Shown here piece after piece: positions 1 to 7,113 of a stretch of DNA of 9,322 bases (position 1 is its first letter; each line of letters starts with the position of its first letter). Source of the stretch: CAVCAD01 sp036653735 (GTDB lineage Bacteria > Bacillota_I > Bacilli_A > RF39 > UBA660); contig JAVVTI010000034.1 in the NCBI GenBank assembly GCA_036653735.1, positions 1-9,322 of the forward strand. Reading direction: 5' to 3'. Under the pieces are notes generated by a model. The model was given only the letters and a program-made list of their open reading frames with translations. It did not search any database and was not told the origin of the DNA. The translations under genes and the position numbers were made by a program.

Positions 1-27
1 ATTTACATATTTATTGAGTAAAAAATA

Positions 28-56
28 TTGACAGGGTTATAAAATAATGATACGAT
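28..56 (+). promoter_or_regulatory. Sigma-A-type promoter of the tRNA-Ala gene
   Basis: A perfect -35 box TTGACA (28-33) is followed by a 17-base spacer and the -10 box TACGAT (51-56). Transcription would start near position 62-64, about 25 bases before the mature tRNA. The perfect -35 and optimal spacing are what is expected for a strongly expressed stable-RNA gene. Confidence 0.85.
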
Positions 57-62
57 ATATGT

Positions 63-79
63 ACTTGATTTAATCAAGT
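63..79 (+). repeat. Perfect inverted repeat in the pre-tRNA 5' leader
   Basis: ACTTGAT (63-69) and ATCAAGT (73-79) are perfect reverse complements separated by TTA. The palindrome starts at about the predicted transcription start, so it would form a 7-bp hairpin at the extreme 5' end of the pre-tRNA, nine bases before the mature 5' end. It could be a leader hairpin removed by RNase P or an operator. The sequence does not decide between these. Confidence 0.5.
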
Positions 80-88
80 GCCTACCAT

Positions 89-165
89 GGGGAATTAGCT
101 CAGTTGGCTAGAGCATCTGCCCTGCACGCAGAGGGTCGCAGGTTCAAGTCCTGTATTCTCCACCA
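89..165 (+). tRNA. tRNA-Ala, anticodon TGC
   Basis: This is a 77-base tRNA with the CCA end encoded (163-165). The acceptor stem pairs GGGGAAT (89-95) with ATTCTCC (155-161) and contains a G3-T70 wobble pair, the classic alanine identity element. The anticodon arm is TCTGC-CCTGCAC-GCAGA, giving anticodon TGC, which reads GCN alanine codons. The D-arm (TAGCTCAGTTGG) and the T-loop (TTCAAGT) are standard. No other tRNA or rRNA lies nearby in the window, so here it is a single-gene unit with its own promoter and terminator. Confidence 0.97.
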
Positions 166-175
166 AAATGCTAGT

Positions 176-207
176 AAACCCTGTAAATACAGGGTTTTAT
201 TTTTTTT
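176..207 (+). terminator. Rho-independent terminator of the tRNA-Ala unit
   Basis: AAACCCTGT (176-184) pairs with ACAGGGTTT (189-197) around a four-base loop, followed by a T-rich tract to 207. The 9-bp stem has a solid GC core, strong for this AT-rich genome. It ends the tRNA transcript ten bases after the CCA and separates it from the membrane-protein gene that starts 40 bases later. Confidence 0.9.
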
Positions 208-246
208 AGAGAATAAATTAAATATTCATTATAGGAGATAATATAA

Positions 247-2751
247 ATGATTAAATTAAATAAGAAAGACTGGTTAAATCTATTACTCATTTTTATTGTT
301 TTCTTTTTAATCTTATTATTTATAAATAATAGTTTTCATTTTAATGGATCAATAGTAGACTTTTCTTCACAACATGTATCTCTTCCTGAATACTTTAGAA
401 ATCTATTTTATGAGACTAAGGATTTATTTCCTGACTTTGCACTTAATATAGGAAATGGTCAAAATATATATAATTTTTCTTACTATGGACTTCTTAGTCC
501 TGTTATATTAGTTTCTTACTTTGTTCCATTTATTAATATGACTACATATATAATTGGAAGTACTATTATATTAATATTTATTTCATGTATATTATTATAT
601 TCATGGCTTAAGAGTAAAGGATATAGTAGTACTATATGTTTCATATGTACACTTATATTTGCTCTTGCTAGTCCTATAACATATCATAGTCATAGACATA
701 TTATGTTTATATCTTATATGCCGTTTTTATTTCTTGCATTATATGGAGTTGACTCTTATATTAGTAAGCATAAGAAGTCTTTATTAATAATAAGTGTTTT
801 TCTTATGATTATGACAAGTTATTATTATAGTGTATGTGGCATAGTAGTAATATTTATATACTATGTATATTTATATTTAAAGAATAATAAACTTAGTATT
901 AATAAGACATTAAAGGATATTTTATCTTTTGTTTATCCAGTATTTATTGGTGTTTTACTTTCTTGTATTGTAATAGTACCTACTTTTTACTGTATTATGC
1001 ATAATAGAGCTGGAGTATCATCTAGCATATCACTTTTAGATTTAATAAATCCTACGCCTAATTTAGTTTATATTTTGTATGGAGCATATGGACTAGGTTT
1101 AAGTGCTTTATCAATTATATCTATTATTAATCTTATTATTAGTAAGAAGAAATATAATATATTCTTAGGAATTATATTACTACTTATTATTTGTTTTCCA
1201 TTTATTAATTATATATTAAATGCTGGTATGTATATTGATAGTAAAATACTTATACCATTTCTTCCTTTAGTTATACTTTCAGTTGCTCATCTACTTAAAG
1301 AAGTATTTAATAAAGAAGTTAATTATAAGTATTTAATATTAATTAATATATTATTAATATTACTATCATTATTTAATAAGCATGAATTTGCTTTAATACT
1401 TACTTTAACATTTGTAGTAGATTCATTTACATTTTATATTACATCATTAATATATAATAAAACAAATAATAAGTATTATATAATTATTCCTCTTACTATA
1501 TTAGTTGTTTCTATATCAATTCTTGTTAGTAAGACAGATGATTTAGTTAAGCATAGTAAATATAAACAATCATTTAAGTATGAAAGTTCTATAAAATATA
1601 TATCTAATAATGATACTTCTTTTTATAGAATTAATAATTATTATGATTTAAATAAGATATATAGTTCTAATCATTATGCGTCATCTGTTTACTCATCTAC
1701 TAGTAATATGCTTTATAATAAATTTTATTATGATGTAATGGGTAATAATGTACCATCTAGGAATAGGACTATTACTAAAGCATCAAGTAATATAATATTT
1801 AATACAATTAACTCTAATAAGTATTTAATATCTAAAGAAAAGAAAGAGATTTTAGGTTATACATTATATTCTTATGTTAATAATATGTATATATATATTA
1901 ATAATTCAGTGTTTTCTTTAGGTTACTCAATGAGTAATACTATAAATGAAAAAGAATTTTTATCTTTAGACTTTCCTCATAGAAATGAGGCAGTACTTAA
2001 ATCTATTGTTACTAATAAGAATACTAATTATAAAGATGTTTCTTTAATAGAAGATTATATTATTAAAGATAATATTAGTTATAATAATAGTTTTATTACT
2101 AAGAAGGAAAGTAAGTATATTATTGATGCTAAAGAAGATATATCATTTAATATATTACTTGATAAGCCACTGATAGATAAAGTATTATTTATATCATTTG
2201 ATATACTTAATAATATGGATTGTAGTAATAATGAAGCTGAGATAAGAATAAATGATATATCTAATAAATTAACGTGTAAGCAGTGGAAATATCATAATAA
2301 TAATTTTAATTTTAAATATGTTTTATCATCTAATATGAGTAGTTTAAATATTAAAATTAAAAAGGGATTATATGTAGTAGATAATATTAATAGTTATATT
2401 ATGGATTATAATTATGTTAAAGAAGCTAAGGGAAAAGTAGATCAGGCATATATAGATAATAGTAAGACAAAGGGTGATAAAATAGTAGGTAATATTAAAG
2501 TAAGAGAGGATGGTGTTTTTGCAACTACTATTCCTTATGATAAAGGATTTCATATATTACTTGATGGTAATAAGATAAACTATTATAAAGTAAATACTGC
2601 TTTTGTAGGTTTTGATATAAATAAGGGAGAACATAATATAGAGATTAAATATTCTTCTCCATATAAAAAAGTAGGTATATTATTATCAGTTACTGGTTTA
2701 ATATTATTTATAGTATCTTTTATAAAAGATAAGCGTTTAAAATCATTATAA
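247..2751 (+). CDS. YfhO family membrane protein, probable GT-C glycosyltransferase
   Basis: An 834-residue polytopic membrane protein with the architecture of the YfhO family, in the usual length range. The first helix is at about residues 10-27. An extracytoplasmic loop then carries D38 and Q42, in the position of the acidic loop typical of GT-C enzymes, and a G-x-N...SYYGLLSP stretch (about 70-85). Some ten or more further helices run to about residue 428. A large, probably extracellular, Asn/Tyr/Ser-rich domain spans about 435-800, and one last helix (about 806-826) ends in a basic tail. Known YfhO proteins are implicated in adding sugars to wall or lipoteichoic acid polymers from lipid-linked donors; the substrate here cannot be read from sequence. 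The start is set by AGGAGA at 233-238, eight bases before the ATG. No clear promoter is seen in the 40 bases before the gene, so tRNA-terminator readthrough or a weak promoter must serve it. Confidence 0.85.
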   Translation: MIKLNKKDWLNLLLIFIVFFLILLFINNSFHFNGSIVDFSSQHVSLPEYFRNLFYETKDLFPDFALNIGNGQNIYNFSYYGLLSPVILVSYFVPFINMTTYIIGSTIILIFISCILLYSWLKSKGYSSTICFICTLIFALASPITYHSHRHIMFISYMPFLFLALYGVDSYISKHKKSLLIISVFLMIMTSYYYSVCGIVVIFIYYVYLYLKNNKLSINKTLKDILSFVYPVFIGVLLSCIVIVPTFYCIMHNRAGVSSSISLLDLINPTPNLVYILYGAYGLGLSALSIISIINLIISKKKYNIFLGIILLLIICFPFINYILNAGMYIDSKILIPFLPLVILSVAHLLKEVFNKEVNYKYLILINILLILLSLFNKHEFALILTLTFVVDSFTFYITSLIYNKTNNKYYIIIPLTILVVSISILVSKTDDLVKHSKYKQSFKYESSIKYISNNDTSFYRINNYYDLNKIYSSNHYASSVYSSTSNMLYNKFYYDVMGNNVPSRNRTITKASSNIIFNTINSNKYLISKEKKEILGYTLYSYVNNMYIYINNSVFSLGYSMSNTINEKEFLSLDFPHRNEAVLKSIVTNKNTNYKDVSLIEDYIIKDNISYNNSFITKKESKYIIDAKEDISFNILLDKPLIDKVLFISFDILNNMDCSNNEAEIRINDISNKLTCKQWKYHNNNFNFKYVLSSNMSSLNIKIKKGLYVVDNINSYIMDYNYVKEAKGKVDQAYIDNSKTKGDKIVGNIKVREDGVFATTIPYDKGFHILLDGNKINYYKVNTAFVGFDINKGEHNIEIKYSSPYKKVGILLSVTGLILFIVSFIKDKRLKSL

Positions 2752-2796
2752 GTTTAATATATGCATATATTATTTATATAAGGAGATGCAAATAAA

Positions 2797-2868
2797 ATGA
2801 ATATAACTAAAAAAATAACTTCTATATTTAAAATAGATACTTATAAAAAAATATTTAATAAGAAATAG
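2797..2868 (+). CDS. Possible 23-residue lysine-rich peptide
   Basis: A very short frame of 23 codons, beginning MNITKKITSIFK and ending NKK, with seven lysines and one aspartate, so strongly cationic, with interspersed Ile and Phe. An AGGAG ribosome site (2781-2785) lies 11 bases before the ATG, similar to the spacing seen at miaB. It follows the YfhO gene by 45 bases and its TAG stop overlaps the first bases of the terminator stem. It has no recognisable family. It could be a real cationic small protein expressed with YfhO, the remnant of a longer gene, or chance: in such AT-rich DNA short frames are common, and only the ribosome site speaks for it. Confidence 0.4.
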   Translation: MNITKKITSIFKIDTYKKIFNKK

Positions 2869-2894
2869 ATGTGTTATAAGCACACCTCTTTTTT
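2867..2894 (+). terminator. Terminator after the YfhO gene
   Basis: AGATGTG (2867-2873) pairs with CACACCT (2881-2887) with one A-C mismatch around a seven-base loop, followed by six T residues (2889-2894). It closes the YfhO transcription unit and overlaps the stop codon of the 23-codon frame. Confidence 0.7.
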
Positions 2895-2929
2895 ATATAT
2901 AACAATATAATATTACTAGAGGGATAGAT

Positions 2930-3106
2930 ATGAAAGATAAACTAATAAAACTTATAGATTTAAAAAGTATATTATCCCTAATATTTACTATAACTACATG
3001 TATTTTAGCATTTAAACGTATAATTCACAGTGAAACGTTTATTGCTTTAACTTCATCAATAATAACATATTACTTCGCTAGAAATATAAATAATGAAATA
3101 AAATAA
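2930..3106 (+). CDS. Small two-helix membrane protein, phage-like
   Basis: A 58-residue protein with a short amphipathic N-terminus (MKDKLIKLIDLKS), a hydrophobic segment at about 14-28, a short polar turn (KRIIHSE, 29-35), a second hydrophobic segment at about 37-50 and a polar tail (RNINNEIK). The opening LIDLKSI and the aromatic YYF near the end of helix two recall small membrane proteins common in Firmicutes phages, often annotated as holin-like or hypothetical; this comparison is from memory and is not a proven assignment. An AGAGGG ribosome site (2918-2923) precedes the ATG by six bases. A TATAAT hexamer (2906-2911) could be a -10 box, but no -35 partner is evident. It stands alone between two terminators, with no other phage gene nearby, so it may be a relic or a domesticated small gene. 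Confidence 0.6.
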   Translation: MKDKLIKLIDLKSILSLIFTITTCILAFKRIIHSETFIALTSSIITYYFARNINNEIK

Positions 3107-3169
3107 CTTATATAGTTTCATAAGATTACTCCTTTGATAATACTTTAAAACACTTCTTAACTTTAATAA

Positions 3170-3204
3170 AAAAAGCAAAAAAATATTTAAATTTTTTGCT
3201 TTTT
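3170..3204. terminator. Bidirectional terminator between convergent genes
   Basis: AAAAAGCAAAAAA (3170-3182) pairs perfectly with TTTTTTGCTTTTT (3192-3204), a 13-bp stem with flanking A and T runs on both sides. On the minus strand it ends the polymerase transcript and overlaps its last codons (stop at 3187-3189). On the plus strand it would end the transcript of the 58-residue gene. The stem is almost all A-T, so its strength is uncertain. Confidence 0.7.
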
Positions 3205-4419
3205 ATTACGTTCTTTAATAGTAGAATAATCTAAAAGGGAACTAGCAAGTAGTACAGTACTTTTACCATACTTATTATTTATATTATCTATTACTTTATT
3301 AAGTACTGTATTTTCATTATTCTTAAATAGGTTTAGTTGTTCATAGTTTTCATATTTTAGTTTAGAGAATCTAATACCTAGTTTTCTAATGGGTAAGTCT
3401 TTTATATACTTATTAAAGATACATAAACATTCTTTTAGTATTTCATCTTCATCATTTGTAGGGCAACTTAAAGAAGTTGATGCATGAAATTCTTCTAGAA
3501 GATCTCTTGAGTATCTTAAATAGAAAGTTATACAGGAAGTTTTAATATTTTGTTTTCTTACTCTAGAGCATATTACGTGGCACATTTCTCTTATAATAAG
3601 TATAATATCATCTTTATTATAATCTCTATATAGGATTTGACTAATAGAAGTAGAGGGGTTTTTAGACTTTCTTTTATATGTTTCTATAGTATTACTATCT
3701 TGTCCATTAAAATGTAGAAATAATTCTTTACCTAGAACACCAAACTTCTTAATATAGAAATTAATATCATATTTATTTATATCACCTACTGAGTATATTC
3801 CTAAATTATTTAGTTTCTTTTCCATTTTTACTCCGATAGACCACACATTAGAAAGGGGTGTAAGTGGCCATAATTTAGTAGGTACATCTTTATAAGTCCA
3901 CTGTGCTATATTATTAGTATTATGTTTACTATCAGTGTCCATTGCTATTTTGGCCATAAATATATTAGGACCTATTCCACAAGCAGCAACTAAGGAAGTA
4001 TCATTTGTTATAGCTTTTAATACTTCATTAGCAAGCTCTATAGGGGTTTTATTATATAAAGAAATATATGGAGTAACATTTATAAATACTTCATCAATAG
4101 AGTATACAAATATATCATCTTTAGAAAAGAATTTCTCATATACTTTTATTACTTCATTACTTTTTTCTATGTAGAAGTCTAATCTAGGTGGAACAAAGAT
4201 AAGTCCTTTAATATTTTTAGGTATTAGAAATACTCTAGATCTAGATGGAACTCCTAGGCTTTTTAAGTATGGAGTAGCAGCTAGAGTCATAGCAGAGTCT
4301 CCTCTAGATAAGTCAGCAACTGCTAGAGGTACTTTATATGGATCTAAAGATCTGCTTACGCACTCTGCAAAAGCAAAAAAACTTTTTAAATCTATTGCAA
4401 ATATAACTTTTTCTTTCAT
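3187..4419 (-). CDS. Y-family translesion DNA polymerase, UvrX/YqjW-like
   Basis: A 410-residue Y-family (UmuC/DinB superfamily) polymerase that copies damaged templates in the cytoplasm. The palm carries the metal-binding acidic residues: D10 in FAIDLKSFF and D109/E110 in YSIDEVF. A fingers stretch LAATPYLKSLGVPSRSR (46-62) is characteristic, and a helix-hairpin-helix region lies at about 190-215 (WSIGVKMEKKLNNLGI). The little-finger domain (about 255-355) ends before QLNLF (361-365), which fits the sliding-clamp binding motif. Length and motifs resemble the UvrX/YqjW branch rather than classical DinB, and no key residue is missing. AAGGA, eight bases before the ATG, supports the start. It lies 42 bases downstream of the RodA/FtsW gene on the same strand with no terminator between, so the two may be cotranscribed. 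No LexA box of the Bacillus type was seen in front of it. Confidence 0.9.
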   Translation of the reverse strand: MKEKVIFAIDLKSFFAFAECVSRSLDPYKVPLAVADLSRGDSAMTLAATPYLKSLGVPSRSRVFLIPKNIKGLIFVPPRLDFYIEKSNEVIKVYEKFFSKDDIFVYSIDEVFINVTPYISLYNKTPIELANEVLKAITNDTSLVAACGIGPNIFMAKIAMDTDSKHNTNNIAQWTYKDVPTKLWPLTPLSNVWSIGVKMEKKLNNLGIYSVGDINKYDINFYIKKFGVLGKELFLHFNGQDSNTIETYKRKSKNPSTSISQILYRDYNKDDIILIIREMCHVICSRVRKQNIKTSCITFYLRYSRDLLEEFHASTSLSCPTNDEDEILKECLCIFNKYIKDLPIRKLGIRFSKLKYENYEQLNLFKNNENTVLNKVIDNINNKYGKSTVLLASSLLDYSTIKERNKKQKI

Positions 4420-4461
4420 ACTTAAATCCTTTATTACTTTAAGTTTATTGTAACATATATT

Positions 4462-5559
4462 TTAAGTGTGTGCACAGTTATTTATCATGCTTAAAATAAT
4501 AGTATAAACTATTAAACTACTACCTCCATAACTAATAAAGGGAAGAGGAATACCACTTATTGGTACTAAGCCTAATGTCATAGATATATTTTCTATATAG
4601 GAGAATAAGAAACATGTAAAAAAACATAGTAATGTATATTTATCCATTAGATTATTACTTTTTTTACATGTTTCTAATATATTAAGTAGAAAGGTTAATA
4701 TTAAAAATAGTAGTAAGAAAGATCCTATTAAGCCATAGTTTGATGCATATACACTAAATATAAAATCTGTATATGGTTCTGGAAAATAAACAGGTGTATT
4801 TAGAAAACCATATCCTTTTATGGGTGAAGAACCAACTGCTATTAAACTATTTTCCAGTTGCATACCACTACTTTTTTTCCAGTCAATTATTCTGTTTATT
4901 CTATAAAATATATCATTACCAAATATATTTATTATTTTAGACTGATGATAAGAGTACATAAATATAAATAATGATATTGATAAGGTTATAGATATTAATA
5001 TAATATATTTCCATATCTTTTTAATACTACTAAAAAATAGGACTGTAAAGAAAATAATAATATATGATATAACACTACCTGTGTCAGGTTCTATAAATAC
5101 TAGTATACATGGTATAGCAGTAATAAGAATTAACTTAAAAATAAATATAATATCACTTTTTAAATTCTTAAGTTTAAAATTATAATTATATGCTTTAAAA
5201 CATAGTAATAATGTTAATGATAGTTTCATAAATTCACTTGGTTGAAATGAAAATAATGGAGTATTAATCCATGCTTTAGTATTATTTATTTCCTGTCCAA
5301 TAAATAATACTAATACTAGTAAGAATATATTTATTATGTATATATAGTTAATACTTCTATAGATTTTATAGTTTTTTATTTTCATTATAATAAAAAAAAC
5401 TATAAATGAAAATATATAAAATATTATTTCTTTTAAATATAAATAATTATATTCTTTGGGCATTATTTTACAAGCACTATATATTAAAGGAATACTTATT
5501 AAGCTAAAAGTAAGTAGGTATAGAAAATAAATGGGTATTTTATTAAATATTTTATTCAC
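4462..5559 (-). CDS. rodA: RodA/FtsW/SpoVE (SEDS) family peptidoglycan glycosyltransferase
   Basis: A 365-residue, roughly ten-helix SEDS protein, the family that polymerises lipid II into glycan strands with a partner class B penicillin-binding protein. Family motifs appear in order: NTKAWI (93-98), FQPSEFMK (105-112), EPDTGS (157-162), ENSLIAVGS (236-244), YTDFIFS (263-269) containing D265, the position of the catalytic aspartate, and GIPLPFISYGGSS (336-348). The spacing around YFPEPYTDFIFS looks more RodA-like than FtsW-like, but SpoVE or a lineage paralogue is possible, and no partner PBP is present here. The usual Glu after DFIFS-x-x-x is replaced by S273/N274. The start is a GTG with no Shine-Dalgarno sequence in front; the frame stays open upstream to 5592 without an ATG, and starting at M33 would remove the first helix. 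The gene is divergent from miaB. No confident promoter was found for it. Confidence 0.88.
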   Translation of the reverse strand: MNKIFNKIPIYFLYLLTFSLISIPLIYSACKIMPKEYNYLYLKEIIFYIFSFIVFFIIMKIKNYKIYRSINYIYIINIFLLVLVLFIGQEINNTKAWINTPLFSFQPSEFMKLSLTLLLCFKAYNYNFKLKNLKSDIIFIFKLILITAIPCILVFIEPDTGSVISYIIIFFTVLFFSSIKKIWKYIILISITLSISLFIFMYSYHQSKIINIFGNDIFYRINRIIDWKKSSGMQLENSLIAVGSSPIKGYGFLNTPVYFPEPYTDFIFSVYASNYGLIGSFLLLFLILTFLLNILETCKKSNNLMDKYTLLCFFTCFLFSYIENISMTLGLVPISGIPLPFISYGGSSLIVYTIILSMINNCAHT

Positions 5560-5614
5560 ATATATATTATTAACATAAATATATAAATTTAATCAAAAAA
5601 CAAGTGTTTTATAT

Positions 5615-5643
5615 TTTACAATACTATTTTAAAATGATATAAT
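5615..5643 (+). promoter_or_regulatory. Sigma-A-type promoter of the miaB operon
   Basis: TTTACA (5615-5620), a 17-base spacer and a perfect TATAAT (5638-5643) lie in the 114-base divergent gap between the RodA/FtsW gene and miaB. Transcription would start near 5650, leaving a leader of about 24 bases that holds the AAAGG ribosome site of miaB (5658-5662). It can serve miaB and the three genes after it. Confidence 0.88.
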
Positions 5644-5673
5644 TGCTTATGAAAAAGAAAGGAAATATTACTT

Positions 5674-7083
5674 ATGAATATACCTAATATGTTAGATGCT
5701 AAGAGAAGAAGTAATAAGGAAGTATGTATTACTAATTATAAGTTTAATGATGATTATACTAATATAGGTAATAATAGAACTTTTTATATTAAAACTTATG
5801 GATGTCAAATGAATGAACATGATAGTGAAAAGTTAAAGGGTATTTTATCATCAGCTGGGTTTATAGAGTCTTCTAGTGCTTATAATAGTGATATAGTTAT
5901 TTTAAATACTTGTGCTATAAGAGAAAATGCTCATAATAAAGTATTTGGTTTTTTAGGTAGAATGAAACATTTAAAAGAAACTAATAAGAATCTTATAGTG
6001 TGTATTTGTGGATGTATGGCTCAGGAAGAAACTATAGTTAATGAAATAATGAATAAGTATAAATGGTTAGATATAGTATTTGGAACTCATAATATAGATA
6101 AATTACTTGACTATATAGTAAGTATAAATAATAAAACTATAATTGAATCTATGAGTATAGAGGGATATATTTGTGAGAATATTCCATGTATTAGGAGTAA
6201 TAATATTTCTGCTTATGTAGATATAATATATGGGTGTGATAAGTTTTGTACTTACTGCATAGTACCATACACAAGAGGTAAACAAAGAAGTAGAAGGAAA
6301 GAAGATATAATAAATGAGGTTATTGATTTAAAGAAGCGTGGTTATAAAGAGGTTACTTTACTAGGACAAAATGTTAATGCATATGGAAAAGATCTTTATG
6401 ATGATTATGATTTATCTGACTTACTTAAAGATGTTGGGGATACTAAAATATGCAGGATAAAGTTTCTTACTTCACATCCATGGGATTTTACTGATAGGAT
6501 GATTAATACTATATCAAAGATTCCTAATATAGTACCATATATACATTTACCAGTTCAAAGTGGAAGTGATAAAATACTTAAAAGAATGGGTAGGCGTTAT
6601 ACTAAGAAGTCATATTTAGAGCTTTATAGTAAATTAAAGGCAAGTGTACAAGGTGTATCCATTACTACTGATATAATTGTAGGGTTTCCAGGGGAAACTG
6701 AAGAAGATTTTAATGATACTTTAAAATTAGTAGATGAGGCTAAGTTTAGTTGTGCATATACATTTGCTTATTCTAAAAGAGAGGCAACTCCTGCTTATAG
6801 TATGGAAAACCAAGTACCAGAAGATCTTAAAAGTAAAAGATTATATATACTTAATAAAAAGATAAATAATTTATCATTACTTGAAAATAAGAAGTTAATA
6901 GGTACTACTATTAAATGCTTAGTTATGTCTACTAGTATTAAAAATAATAATAATGTAGTAGGATATACAGATACAAATAAACTTGTTAATATAGTAGGTG
7001 ATGCTTCTTTAATTGGTAAAATTATACCTGTTAAAATAACAGATGCTAAGAGTTTTAGTCTTGATGGAGAGGCACAAAAGTAA
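5674..7083 (+). CDS. miaB: MiaB, tRNA-2-methylthio-N6-isopentenyladenosine synthase
   Basis: A 469-residue radical-SAM methylthiotransferase that adds the methylthio group to i6A37 of tRNAs reading U-starting codons. The N-terminal UPF0004 domain (about 36-145) carries the three cysteines of the auxiliary [4Fe-4S] cluster: C44 in TYGCQMN, C80 in LNTCAIRE and C114 in CGCMAQE. The radical-SAM CxxxCxxC motif is at C188, C192 and C195 (GCDKFCTYCIVPYTRG). Later core motifs include LLGQNVNAYG (229-238), HLPVQSGS (291-298) and DIIVGFPGET (333-342). A TRAM RNA-binding domain closes the protein (about 405-467). The N-terminal extension of about 35 residues also occurs in Bacillus MiaB. The motif set separates it from MtaB and RimO. 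It is the first gene of a four-gene unit, 36 bases before cotE. Confidence 0.96.
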   Translation: MNIPNMLDAKRRSNKEVCITNYKFNDDYTNIGNNRTFYIKTYGCQMNEHDSEKLKGILSSAGFIESSSAYNSDIVILNTCAIRENAHNKVFGFLGRMKHLKETNKNLIVCICGCMAQEETIVNEIMNKYKWLDIVFGTHNIDKLLDYIVSINNKTIIESMSIEGYICENIPCIRSNNISAYVDIIYGCDKFCTYCIVPYTRGKQRSRRKEDIINEVIDLKKRGYKEVTLLGQNVNAYGKDLYDDYDLSDLLKDVGDTKICRIKFLTSHPWDFTDRMINTISKIPNIVPYIHLPVQSGSDKILKRMGRRYTKKSYLELYSKLKASVQGVSITTDIIVGFPGETEEDFNDTLKLVDEAKFSCAYTFAYSKREATPAYSMENQVPEDLKSKRLYILNKKINNLSLLENKKLIGTTIKCLVMSTSIKNNNNVVGYTDTNKLVNIVGDASLIGKIIPVKITDAKSFSLDGEAQK

Positions 7084-7100
7084 CTATATAAGCATACATT
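7072..7100 (+). promoter_or_regulatory. Candidate sigma-E-type promoter for cotE
   Basis: GCACAAA (7072-7078), 14 bases, then CATACATT (7093-7100). Remembered Bacillus mother-cell sigma-E promoters have a -35 like [GT][AC]ATA[AT][AT] and a -10 like CATACA-x-T at this spacing; the -35 here differs at one position. It would start transcription near 7106, just before the AGGAGG of cotE, and overlaps the last codons of miaB. The leader would be very short, and AT-rich DNA produces such matches by chance, so this is a candidate only. Confidence 0.4.
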
Positions 7101-7106
7101 AAATAT

Positions 7107-7113
7107 AGGAGGT
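7107..7113 (+). promoter_or_regulatory. Consensus ribosome binding site of cotE
   Basis: AGGAGGT is a full match to the anti-Shine-Dalgarno sequence, six bases before the ATG at 7120. It is the strongest ribosome site in the window and fixes the cotE start. It suggests cotE is translated much more strongly than miaB, whose site is AAAGG at a longer distance. Confidence 0.85.

Noticed and set aside
31..196. ACAGGGTT in both the tRNA promoter region (31-38) and the terminator (189-196), as possible attachment-site repeats
   Set aside because: Eight bases are too few, no integrase is present, and both copies are explained by the promoter and the terminator hairpin.
2368..2553. Minus-strand open frame within the YfhO gene
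   Set aside because: It is the shadow of the real coding strand, of low complexity (mostly Ile, Tyr, Ser), with no plausible family.
3935..4174. Plus-strand open frame opposite the Y-family polymerase
   Set aside because: It lies wholly within a gene with intact catalytic motifs on the other strand and resembles no protein.
4433..4467. Direct repeat of ACTTAAA (minus strand) before the polymerase gene as a possible operator
   Set aside because: The unit is short and AT-rich with 17 bases between copies, does not match a known SOS box, and could easily be chance.
5559..5576. A six-codon minus-strand frame (MLIIYM) overlapping the GTG start of the SEDS gene
   Set aside because: It has no ribosome site and is too short in very AT-rich DNA to support a leader peptide.
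5560..5614. A promoter for the SEDS gene in the divergent gap
   Set aside because: Several AT-rich hexamers can be read on the minus strand, but none pairs a good -35 with a good -10 at 16-18 bases.
5650..5688. A 12-codon frame starting at an ATG just before miaB
   Set aside because: It has no ribosome site of its own, starts at the predicted transcription start and overlaps the miaB start in another frame.
6103..6285. Minus-strand open frame opposite miaB
   Set aside because: It overlaps the radical-SAM cysteine region of miaB and has no features of its own.
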